DNA from: Thamnaconus septentrionalis
Lineage: Eukaryota > Chordata > Actinopteri > Tetraodontiformes > Monacanthidae
Length of the DNA: 64,000 bases
Assembly: GCA_009823395.1 (NCBI GenBank)
Contig: CM020514.1
Coordinates: forward strand, 9,114,966-9,178,965
Reading direction: 5' to 3'
The notes below the pieces were generated by a model, which saw nothing but the letters and a program-made list of their open reading frames with translations, made no database searches and had not been told where the DNA came from. Shown here one piece after another: positions 34,991 through 47,453 of this stretch (position 1 is the stretch's first letter; the number at the start of each line of letters is the position of its first letter). A program made the translations under genes and the position numbers.

Positions 34991-37900
34991 CCACTTTATT
35001 GCCCCTTCCATGTGTTTGGGAGGGGATGAAATCAAGGCAGTTTCAAGGACAAAACCATGGTGATCTCAGAGCTGGTTGCAGGGTGATTTCAGTGACCTCG
35101 GATGGGTTGGACTGAGATGACATCACAAGGCACAGAACATATAGCAGTGTTTTTTTTTAAGGACACGCTTTCTGAATATTGGATAAGTAAGAAAAGTAAA
35201 AGCTGGCCTTTTCTCATATCTGGGGAGCTCTCTAGCAACCAGTTATGGATATGCGAACCTTTAATTTCCAGCAGGAGGGCTGGCTGCAGTCCTTTCCTTC
35301 TTCCCTCCAATTTCCTGCCTTTATTAGCCGCTAAGAAATTCACAAAACGTAAACCGGAATTATAAGGCAATATGACATTTTTATGATAATGAAGAATTAT
35401 TAAATCCAAGTTGAAGAGTGCTTTCGCACTACTGCTTTTCGCAGCCATCACGCTGTGACATTTTTCGTGTTGCTCTCCCGTCGTAAATCGTGTTTCCATT
35501 TCCGCTCGTCCCACTGAGAGCAAATTCTGCAGCGTGCACGCAGCGGCGGAGGTCCACGCTGCCTTGGGGCTTCGCTGTCGCCACAAGCTTTTTCTAAAGT
35601 ATCCCGCAAAAAACACCAGCGTGGTGCAGCGCCCGTCTGCAAACCAGCTCGGGCGCGTGATGGAGTTCAAAAATGCATTTCGGAGTCGGGATGTCATTAG
35701 AATAATGAAGCGTGTGGTGAGGAGCTGCTGCTGTTGTGATGTGCTAATGAAACTCGTCTTTGATCTTAAAATAAGTCAGGAAGCCCAAAAGCATCGCGGA
35801 CCCATGCTTGGAATTCAAACAGTCTGCTGCGTGCCTCCGTGCCTGCACTGCAGTGGGGGGAAAGCCCAGATACGGTACACACAGCGGAGAGCGGACGAGG
35901 GGAGATAGCAGAGGAAAAAAGTGGCTGACAATCAAAAGCCCATTTTCTCCTGAACTTTGGGGCCATTTTCCCCCTGACTCGCTTTAGCAAACTAACAGCT
36001 CCCATTTTCACTTTCTTATCATCACTTCTGCGGAAAACCTGACAGCCAGTCGAAAAGAAGCCAAACGAATTAATTTCAAACTAATTATTCTTTCGTTAAC
36101 GACGCAGCAATGTGCGCAATTTGTTATAAAACGGGCCGCTTATTCCATTATTTCCTCGAGATAATTGGTCGTGACACAGCATTTCTATTAATGCCATTAA
36201 TTAAGTAATTAATGTGGGAATAATTCTGTTGGGTACACAATATGGTAAATCCACCACCGCACCAACCGCAGCGAGGTGTGCGCGAGATTTACACTCTGAG
36301 ATTCTCACTTTGTGCAAATTGCCAAAAGGAAGAGCAATCATCATTCCGATTGGGAATCCTTTCCTTTAACATCATATTGCAGACAGTATGCTTCCCCCTA
36401 AAGGGATGAATAAACTCTTCCTTCAAAATGGCAAGAGAAAAATAATTTAAAAAAAACGTTATTGCAATTTCGCAGTGGCAACGCAACTGCATGTGCCGCA
36501 GCAGATTGATTAGTCCAGTCGTGATAATGGCAGTCGGCGCTGCACAACCACGGGTGATTTCCCTTCTTCTTTATCTTCTTCTTTTTTTTCCCCCTCCCAC
36601 AGACTGTGAGTGGAGGCTCTGGACGGCTCTCGCTTCTCTGCACCGCGCAAGGACGTGGGTGTGAGTCAGTGATTGTACGTTGGCTGTTATCTGTGACAGA
36701 CTGGCGTCTGAGCCAGAGCGTCTCTCAGTTTTTTTACTCAATTAACGGCCTGATGGAAAAGGATTTCTACTCCAAATGTGGAATATCCCGGGTTACGGAG
36801 TGTTCATTGTTTCAAACGTTGACGTTATTGAAGTTTGAAAAGTAAGAGGACTTGCTATTGTTTACATTTTGTGTTTTAATTCACGGCTCATCCTGAATTG
36901 CCTCGGCGGATGAAAAATGCGGCATACCGACTCAACTAAAGCAAACGTGTCCATTATGTTCAAACAGCCCCACAAGAAAACACTCCCAATGCTGAGCAAG
37001 CTCTCCATCGAATCTGCATTTTGCATTGTAAAACGCTGAATGATCAAGCTGGAATCAGTTGGCTCATGGGCGGCAGCGATGCATTTGCAGGGACTTTGCA
37101 GGAAGTTTCCGTGGCAACAGATGAAGCTCAGACGGCAGCGACTGGGAGGTATGTTGGAATCAATGGAATCGAAGTTAGTGCTTTTTTTCTCTCATTAGGC
37201 CCAGACAATTATGAACTACAGCCCGACTGTTGTTTGTTTGCAGTGTAAAACCAATAATCCTCATAAAAAGCAGGTTCATTCAAAGGTCCCAAATTGACCC
37301 TTTTTTTAAGTGACTGATGGACATTGCGCACATTCGGACAGGGACAAAAACAAGGTGAGCTCAGAGGGCAGTGTGGTCACTAACCTGGTTGAGGTATATC
37401 TGTGACCTTTGTGACATCACAGAGGGTCTAATTCCCCAGTGGCCTCTTGAAGCACTTTCTGAAAAGCGGAGTAAACAAAAGAAATCCGTTAAGGACCGAC
37501 TTGTGGTGAGTTCACTGACAGGTCACTGACTCCAAACTCTGTTGAAATCACTGGCGAAATGAACTCTGCATTATGCAGAACATTTAGCACCTGTCTCATA
37601 TCGTCCACTAGTCAATTACCGCTTTCAGCAAAGGCAGTTTTAGTTGTTTTGCGTCAGTGCGATTATTCGGGGGAAAAAAAAAAAAATTGTCTATCGGCCC
37701 GGAGAAATGTTGGGTCTGCGCCCGAGCAGCACATTCCGGGACAGACTGGCGCGTTTAGCATATAAAACCTACGGCGGCCTTCTGCGAGGATGTTCGCGGA
37801 ATGCTAATTGTGTCGCTATCATCCTGCTCTTGTAGCCGTAATCCCACCCCTGGCTACGATTTACAGGCCTTTTCCCAATGTCTGTTTTGAACCCCAGAAA

Positions 37901-38048
37901 AACCAGGGGAGGTCGACCACAAACACAGCAGTCCAACAATCCTGCCAGTTTCACTCACCAACAATCACCCGGAGTCCCCCGAGAGACTGGACCCTCCTGC
38001 CTGTGTGCAGCTGGACCCTTTCATTATTTACACTCCGATGATAATGAC

Positions 38049-38049
<1 letters not shown>

Positions 38050-38087
<38 letters not shown>
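38050..38087. repeat. (TG)n microsatellite
   Basis: About 18 TG units, roughly 0.9 kb downstream of the kctd12 stop codon; possibly within a long kctd12 3' UTR. Confidence 0.9.
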
Positions 38088-38236
38088 ACAGCTGCACTAT
38101 TTGCATCCGCGCAGCGTGCGGCCTCCCGACGTGTGACAAAGCGGACCCACCCGTGATATTTCTGAGCTGGCTCGAGGTTTTGTATTTGTTGTTGTTGTTG
38201 TTGTTGTTTTCTACCTAGTGTGATTTAATAGCAGGG

Positions 38237-38287
38237 AAAAGCTTGAGGTACCGCCACAGGAAAGTTGTGGCGGTACATCAAGCTTTT
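38237..38287 (-). other. Near-perfect 22-bp hairpin downstream of kctd12
   Basis: Positions 38237-38258 and 38266-38287 are reverse complements at 21 of 22 positions, separated by a 7-base spacer. The arm core is GTACCGCCACA / TGTGGCGGTAC. Read on the minus strand it lies about 670 bp after the kctd12 stop, so it may be within a long 3' UTR. The stem does not extend further, so it is short for a miRNA precursor. It is not part of any recognised transposon. Function unknown. Confidence 0.7.
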
Positions 38288-38726
38288 GTGTTCAGGGTTT
38301 GTGAAAGTCTGGGTGAGTGTGACGTGCCCAGCATCTCTTGGAGGTGGTTCAGGCTGGAGGCAGACGAGTGCCTCCTCCCTCCCGCCTTGTCATTGTCACT
38401 CTGTTTTGTGCGTCTGCGTGTCAAGAAGGACGCGGGATGACCGAGAGGGATGCGAGCGGCAGAGAGATTTTATTGAACAGCTTGAACAGACGCGACGAAC
38501 ACAAAAGCAGATACACTCACAACGGCATCGCTGCACTGATGGGCTCGAGAGATGAAAGGAAACTTGGCCGAGCGAGTCAGCAAGCAAAGCCTTGAAAGAA
38601 AAAAAATCTGTGTGGGGTGGGGGGATTGACAATGGCACAGAAACAGCTGACGGGGATCAGCTCACAGAGTCAGAAACACTGAGGTGAAGTGCTGGGGGTC
38701 AAGGTGGTGGAGTCTTTTTTTCATTA

Positions 38727-38732
38727 TTTATT
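38727..38732 (-). terminator. kctd12: Candidate kctd12 polyadenylation signal
   Basis: AATAAA on the minus strand, about 220 bp downstream of the kctd12 stop. A second hexamer lies near 38468-38473. KCTD12 transcripts in other vertebrates have long 3' UTRs, so the true end may be farther left. Confidence 0.4.
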
Positions 38733-38953
38733 ATTCCAAATGAAATTCTGCTCACTTTGACAAATCTATCAAACTTTTAAAACTCTGCTTTGAGAATAAT
38801 AATATTAATAATCTGACTATTCTTAGCAACATTTCTGGGAGCCGCTGCTCCCCAATTCACATACTCTCATTTGAAGACATTCTCCTCTGGATCATTAAAT
38901 GTCTATTCGTGGGTTTTTAACACACATAAACACTGCGCTTCGGGCTGGTCGTC

Positions 38954-39901
<948 letters not shown>

Positions 39902-39962
39902 TTATGAAGCCTGGGCTGGACACGTGTGCGAGGCTGCGTGCGGCGCGCGCGAGAGACCGTCG

Positions 39963-39963
<1 letters not shown>

Positions 39964-40031
<68 letters not shown>
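39964..40031. repeat. (TG)n microsatellite upstream of kctd12
   Basis: A 68-bp pure dinucleotide run. It lies between the kctd12 start codon and the TATA-like motif at 40061-40067, so it probably falls in the 5' UTR or at the start site as a CA repeat on the transcribed strand. Confidence 0.95.
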
Positions 40032-40034
<3 letters not shown>

Positions 40035-40060
40035 ACCACACAGTCTAGTTCAGCGTCGCT

Positions 40061-40067
40061 CTTTATA
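40061..40067 (-). promoter_or_regulatory. kctd12: Candidate TATA box of kctd12
   Basis: On the minus strand the sequence reads GCGCCTATAAAGAGCG, a good TATAAAG box about 240 bp upstream of the kctd12 ATG. A start site 25-30 bp downstream would lie near 40035, right at the edge of the CA repeat. Confidence 0.5.
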
Positions 40068-41728
<1,661 letters not shown>

Positions 41729-41770
41729 TACATTCTGTGTTTTCCCAGCTAACACTCACCCTCAGTGCTC

Positions 41771-41890
41771 TTTCACTTCTCAGTGCCCCGACAGTCGCAC
41801 TGAGTAATTGTGAAACTTACAATTCCCCATCGCACAACAATTTTGCCATTTTGGAAATTTTGTCAACCCCACCTCCAGACGCATATAAAG
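41771..41890 (+). promoter_or_regulatory. acod1: Candidate acod1 core promoter (TATA box, IRF-like site)
   Basis: TATAAAG at 41884-41890 is 45 bp before the start codon at 41935, implying a very short 5' UTR of about 20 nt. At 41771-41778, TTTCACTT is the complement of AAGTGAAA, an IRF core (AANNGAAA). Mammalian ACOD1/IRG1 is known to be induced by IRF1 and NF-kB; that this site works in this fish is inference. Confidence 0.5.
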
Positions 41891-41934
41891 TCGAACCAAA
41901 TTGGCAACGTTTCACTTGCAAACGCAGTCCAGCC

Positions 41935-44204
41935 ATGGCAATGCTTCGCAAGGTATGGGTCTGTGAAGTGTTTGTGTTGCAGATTTTACTTTTCTATCCC
42001 AACTCAAGGCTCTGTTTCATTTCCGCAGGGAATCACTGAGAGCTTTGGCGCCGCCATCCATGCCCTGAACGCCTCTCACCTGACAGATGGCGTGATCTAC
42101 AGGAGCAAAAGGATGATGCTGGACACCCTGGGTGTGGGACTGCTGGGAACCAGGACGGATGTCTTCAACAAGGCCATGCAGTACAGTCAGGTAGTGGTGC
42201 TGAAACTTAATCATTTCGCTCATAATGTAAATGTCTTTATGCTCAACAGATGTGTCTTGTTGCTGTTCTGTTCTGCAGATGTTTGCATCCCAGGAGAGGA
42301 GCAGCGTTTGGGGGAACCCACAGGTGGCGCTGCCTCCTTATTACGCTGCCTTTGTCAACGGCATCGCGGTGAGCTCGCTCAAAAGATGCGTCGCATGGAG
42401 GAAGAAAAACACATTCAAAACCGCAGGGCTTAACGATGTGGTCGCATGGTGTTGCAGGTGCATTCCATGGACTTTGACGACACCTGGCACCCTGCCACTC
42501 ATCCCTCTGGGACCCTGCTGCCGGCTCTGCTGGCCCTGGCCGAGTCGCTGCCCAGGCGGCCCTCCGGTCTGGACCTGCTGCTGGCCTTCAATGTGGGCAT
42601 CGAGGTGCAGGGCCGACTGCTGAGGTTCTCCAGAGAGGCTTACAACATCCCAGAGAGGTATTTCAAAAAATCAAAATCCTACTGTTCTAGATTAGTTTTG
42701 TGATTTATCACAGTTAAATAGATTGGGTGCTATGCGGTTGTGTTGGGTTGGGTTTTCTGGAAATTTATGGAGGGGGATTGAAAAACCATGGAAATATTTA
42801 GATTTTAATTGATTCATGAATTGATTTAAAGGTCCAGTGTGTAAAATTTGGCTTGATTTATGATTTTTATAATGGTAAAAGCTTAACATACTTCCCATAA
42901 ATACATTCATAAAATTTAAGGAAGTATCCTCACAGTGCCCTAAGTAAACAATTAATTTTCAAACAATGTTAATCTGTTAATCCAGTTTCAATACAGACTG
43001 TAAAAAGAGATATTTTAAAAAAAAACTGGTTGCCTGGTAGAGGGCAACCAGTTTGCAGGCATAAAAAGTATGTATTCTCAGTGAAAAGGCTCCATTCTAA
43101 GGATTTGATTTTTGCTACTATGTTCATGTTGCACAGTATGAGAGCAGACAACAGACAACAGCAAAGCTGCTGTTAATAGCATTGCAGTCCTGATCACAAC
43201 GGTTCTGTTCTCCCCTCCCTCCTCCCTCCCCGACCTCTGTTAGGTTCCACCCTCCCAGTGTTGTCGGGGTGATGGGCAGCGCCGCTGCCTCTGCTAAGCT
43301 CCTGGCTCTGCCTCCCGCCCAGTGCAGCCACGCTCTGGCTATTGCCGCCTCCTCCGCAGGGGCTCCCCTGGCCAACGCCGCCACCCAGACCAAACCCCTC
43401 CACGTGGGCAACGCCGCCCGCAGAGGCCTGGAGGCGGCCCAGCTGGCCCAGCTGGGTCTGGAGGGCAACCCGGCCATCCTGGATCTGGACCGTGGCTTCG
43501 GCGTTTACTACAAGGACTACAGCCCCACCGCAATGGCTGACTGCAGCTCCGGCGACTTCAGGTGGATGCTGGAAGACCAGGCCGTGGCCGTCAAGCGAAT
43601 CCCCGCCCACCTGGGGATGCACTGGGTGGTGGACGCGGCCCTGGCGGCCCGAGCCAAGCTGGAGGGCGGCGAGGTGAACTTTGACCTGGGCCGAATCAGG
43701 AAGCTCACGCTGCGGGTGCCTCAGTCCAAGTACATCGACTGTCCCTTCCCCGCGACGGAGCACCAGGCCAGGCACTCGTTCCAGTTCAACGCCTGCTCGG
43801 CGCTGCTGGACAACAAAGTGGCCGTCGCCTCGTACAGCGAGGCCAACATGGGCCGACCCGCCCTCAAGGAGCTCCTGTCCAAAGTGACGGTGGAGACCCC
43901 CGAGGGGAACCAGGCCAGCTTCGACAAGATGTACTGCGAGGTGGAGGTGGAGACGGAGCACGGCAGCACGTACCTGGCCAGGTGCGACACCTTTTACGGC
44001 CACTGGAGGAGGCCGCTGAGTCAAGAGGACCTGGTGGACAAGTTCTGCACCAACGCCTCCACAGTGTTGTGCACGGAGGGGGTGGAGGGCGTGGTCGATG
44101 CGGTGGAGAACATGGAGAGACTGAGACAGAGCTCCACCCTGACCTCCTACCTGACCATGACCAGCAGTCTGCAGCAGCACTTTTACCGCTCAAGGGTTTT
44201 TTAA
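41935..44204 (+). CDS. acod1: cis-Aconitate decarboxylase (immune-responsive gene 1)
   Basis: Makes itaconate from cis-aconitate in mitochondria of activated macrophages (MmgE/PrpD family). Exons 41935-41952, 42029-42190, 42279-42368, 42458-42657 and 43244-44204 join to 476 codons; human is 481. The first exon codes only for MAMLRK, with a good start context (AGCCATGG). Counting residues against the human enzyme, the known active-site positions are all present: D95, T99, H105 (in MDFDDTWHPATH), H159 (RFHPPS), K207 (NAATQTKPLH), H279 and Y320. This predicts a working decarboxylase. The last exon has 961 nt, and its antisense 328-aa frame is a shadow. Intron 4 (42658-43243) holds an AGGTCCAGTGTGTAAAATTT-type fish repeat. 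The gene is convergent with the ES1 gene. Confidence 0.96.
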
Positions 44205-44402
44205 TGATACATACTTTAATTATTTTTTCTGTTTTATTGTATATTATTGTTGTTGATCACGTCTCGTCTTTGTACACAAAATTGCAATTATATTCTATTA
44301 TTGTTATAAGGTGGAGGCTTCAAATAAGCCCACTGTGGTTTTTGCCTCCCCATGCACTGTTACATTATTATATGTTATGTATACTCTTTCCTAATTGTGC
44401 AA

Positions 44403-44408
44403 AATAAA
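44403..44408 (+). terminator. acod1: acod1 polyadenylation signal
   Basis: AATAAA about 200 bp after the acod1 stop, inside an A-rich stretch with overlapping hexamers. The convergent ES1 signal is only about 165 bp away. Confidence 0.6.
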
Positions 44409-44571
44409 TAAAATTAAAAAATAAAAAATAAAATAAGTTGGATTATTAATTACATAGCAGGGATGAGGAGCCCTGTTCGAATCAAGTTTACTGTTTTGAT
44501 GTATGAAATATCTTTATGTAAATATTAACATACAAAAATTAAACCTCTTGTTTTTCATATATATTTTTTTT

Positions 44572-44577
44572 TTTATT
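44572..44577 (-). terminator. gatd3: ES1/gatd3 polyadenylation signal
   Basis: AATAAA on the minus strand, about 195 bp downstream of the ES1 stop codon at 44770-44772. Confidence 0.55.
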
Positions 44578-44769
44578 GACTTTTTCCAACAATTCCATTA
44601 TCACTTTAGAAAATAATCAGATTTACACGACAGTCTACCGTATTACCCAAGATGGAGATTTACACCATGCAGTGAACTTGTTATTGCTACATGTAGGTTA
44701 GAGGAGTATCAGGAAACACTTCTGATCAGGGATTCATTATCAACTTTTTGCAACATTCTTTTCGGAGGA

Positions 44770-46897
44770 TTAAGCCATTTTCAGGACGCGCTGCACCATT
44801 GTTCCGATTCCATCGAAGACCTCGTGTATGGGAGCGTTGCACATGAAGGCGCTGGTGGTCACCAGCTTGTTCTTCTCGTCCACGTGGCTCTCGCCGACGC
44901 TCTTGCTCACGTGCTTGCAGTCCAACTGGTTGATAGCTGCAGCAGTGTCGGCGGTGTTGGGGTACCTGAGACATTGCCATGCAAAAGATCATTTTAAATG
45001 AACAAAAAATGTTACTGCAATTAAAATGTTTGTTTAAATGTTTTGTCAATACATGGTGCAACAGAACCAACATTTCAGCAGGACGTTTGTAAGCTCACTG
45101 CTTTAAATCTTATTTTAACAGTCTTTTTTTTTTTTAGCTGAAAAAGTCACTTCTCCTTCTGTCTGGTTCGATCAAGGTTGCTTCCTTTTCAGGAAGCTGC
45201 GGCATTTAAAACCAATTTGATTTCTGCGGTTCGCAGCGCCGTTAGACTCACTTGTCGTCGCCCTCGATGCCGACGGTGACCTCGCAGCCGGGAAACACCT
45301 TGGCAGCCAGGACGGGGGCGATGCAGCAGAGGCCGATGGGTTTGCCCTCGGTGTGGAAGGCCTGCAGCGCCGCCTTCACCTCATCATTGACCGTGCAGTC
45401 CTTCCCCTGCACTGCCCATGTGCACAGGTTCTTTGCTGCCCCGAAACCACCTGCAAGACACAGTAAAAACAAACATTCAGACTAAAGAGGATGAGATAGA
45501 TTTAAGATTAGTAGAAGTTAACACATTAAGATTTGAGGAGCCAGGTGAAAGTCGAATCAAACAAAAAGGCTTATTGACAGTGAAAGTCAAAATGTGTTAT
45601 AAAAGATATTCAAGTATAATGAAATTAACCCTGGCCTGAGGTTACTGGATGTTTGCCAAACCTGGGAAAATCACTGCATCGTGATCTCTGACGCTGAGTT
45701 TGGACAGGTCCTGGATATTTCCACGGGCCAGTCTGGCACTTTCCACCAACACGTTTCTCTTCTCCTCAGCCGGCGCTCCAGCCAGGTGATTGATCACATG
45801 CATCTGGTCGATGTTGGGTGCAAACATGTTCACCTGCAGGAGTACAAGGTGTCTGTATCACATGAGAGCAGAATTAAACAGCCACAATGATGCATAAGAC
45901 AGATGAGACAGTTTACTTGGATTTATTACATTTTGCCAAATATCTTCTGTCTTTTAAACCTTTGCCAAAATACTGCCCTGAACCAGTTATACCCTCATAT
46001 ATTGATTGAACTTTTGTGCCACTATTTTTGTACATGAAAGGAAGAAAAAAAAAGAAGAAGTGGTACAGGTCAGAGGAAGTATGTCTTATTTGTTCAGTGG
46101 ATAAATAAGATAAATGATGAGGCTTGGTTCCAATGCAGGAGGAAGCAAAAGTTTTTCTCACACATACACAGAGGGAGAGACAGGAAATAGAGACAAATAC
46201 AAAAACTATTTTATATTATTATTATTATTGTTGTTGTTGTTGCTTTCAAAAAGGTCAATGTCATTTTTAACCAGTATATATTTATGCAGAATTTAAATGA
46301 AGACACGGAGAGATATCCTACCGTAAGTAAGTTACTGATACAATTAAACATTACTCTCTTTTTTCACAGTTATTTGTTGTTGTTGTTTTTTAAAATATGT
46401 ACTTAAAAAGCCCATTGCAGTTTAAGTGGGTAATGCTACAAAAGACCATGGCATGTTTAGGAAACTGTCAAATACTCTTGGCAAGATGACGTAGACATCA
46501 ATGCAATGACAGACCCTTGGATGACGCAGCGGCTTCTGGAAGAACTGTTGAATTCCCAACCTTAAGCCAACTGCAATACATACATATTTCATCCATCAGG
46601 CCAAAAGTTTAAATTATAAGGACACACTCCTCTGCCAGCACACGCACTCCATCAAGTGTAGTGCGCCGTGAACAGCACTTGTGCGTCGCAACAAGAACTC
46701 ACACTTGCACCTCCTCTGCTCAAGTGCACCAGAACAGCGGAGGCTTCGTGGATCTCGCTGCCGTCATAGACGCCGCAGCCCGCCAACACCACCGCCACTC
46801 GCTTCCCCATCTGCTGGCTGTAGTAACTTTGGTTCACCGCCCGCACTGTCTTCACGGTCAGGACTCTACGACTACCTTGCAGCAAGAGGGTAAGCAT
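44770..46897 (-). CDS. gatd3: ES1 / GATD3-like mitochondrial protein (DJ-1/PfpI-type fold)
   Basis: Exons (5' to 3' on the minus strand) 46897-46703, 45833-45662, 45450-45252 and 44965-44770 join to 253 codons. The first 30 residues ([16 protein letters not shown]...) are rich in Arg/Lys and Ser/Thr with no acid, like a mitochondrial targeting peptide. The mature part follows the ES1 family: [30 protein letters not shown] strand, [30 protein letters not shown] and the nucleophile-elbow-like [18 protein letters not shown]1 belongs to the class I glutamine amidotransferase-like superfamily; the human relative GATD3 is reported to act as a deglycase-type mitochondrial protein, so substrate and reaction here remain inference. 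In human, GATD3 is on chromosome 21, not beside CLN5. It lies head to head with cln5 and tail to tail with acod1. Confidence 0.92.
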
Positions 46898-47453
46898 GGC
46901 GGCCCGATAGCAGCTGAGAGGACGTCTGAGTCTTCTTCTTCGACTGGCTTAAACAACGCCGGCTTCGGCCCACGGCGCCAACCTGTGGAGAGGCACGAAT
47001 ATGACATCAAATGGATTTGATTCGAGGAAATACTAAAAGATATAGACAAAAAAATCTGTAGATTTAAAATGTATTCAAAGAAAAAAATTTTTAATTCCAT
47101 TATATTATTCAGATGACCAAAATATTGTAATAAGTTTTTAAGCCTCTTTTATATTTTCTTTGAAAATAACAAATTCCCCCCACCAAATGACTAAATTGAA
47201 CAGAATAATAGAGAAGAAAATAGGGCAGATTAATACTAATATTCAGTATTTTCCATACATATTCCTTCGTACATTTCGCCCTAACAACGTTCACATGATA
47301 AACTCGAGTCATGTGATTTCGTATACCAACAAAAACCACGTGACCAGCGAGGAGGAAGTCCTCCCGTCCCCGCCTCCCAGAGGCTTGGTGGTGGGACGAT
47401 GGCGACGGTGTTGGTGTGAGAGCTTCTCCTCAGCGTGTTCCTGAAGCCGGACT
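46898..47453. promoter_or_regulatory. Shared divergent promoter region, gatd3 / cln5
   Basis: Only 556 bp separate the two start codons. Close to cln5 there is CCACGTGACC (47336-47345), matching the CACGTGAC core of the CLEAR/TFEB motif, with weaker E-boxes CACATG (47292-47297) and CATGTG near 47310, and GC-rich CCCGCCTCCC-like boxes at 47369-47380. No TATA box was seen. The gatd3-proximal half is AT-rich. Confidence 0.55.
47399..47419 (+). CDS. Short upstream ORF (6 codons) in the cln5 leader
   Basis: ATG at 47399 in a good context (GGACGATGG) encodes MATVLV then TGA, ending 34 bp before the cln5 ATG. If the transcript starts upstream of it, it could lower cln5 translation. Function is inferred from position only. 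Confidence 0.4.
   Translation: MATVLV

Larger units (their letters stand above)
15171..38700. other. Gene desert between lmo7 and kctd12
   Basis: No credible exon chain is visible in about 23.5 kb on either strand. The longest ORFs (202 aa on - at 35089-35697, 183 aa on - at 22774-23325) lack recognisable domains and overlap repeat-like or AT-rich text. The span holds the transposon remnants and microsatellites listed separately, plus patches rich in TAATTA motifs (near 17750-17900, 18140, 26330-26480, 36060-36240). In human the same LMO7-KCTD12 interval is also a large gene-poor region, so long-range enhancers of kctd12 or lmo7 are a reasonable guess. Confidence 0.75.

Noticed and set aside
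35089..35697. 202-aa ORF on - in the gene desert
   Set aside because: No recognisable domain, no splice or promoter context, and composition looks like chance; kept only as part of the desert.
41737..41952. Upstream extension of acod1 (ORF beginning [12 protein letters not shown])
   Set aside because: It would span the TATA box and IRF-like site; the ATG at 41935 has the better context and matches the family N-terminus.
43194..44180. 328-aa ORF on - over the last acod1 exon
   Set aside because: Antisense shadow; the + frame matches ACOD1 throughout.
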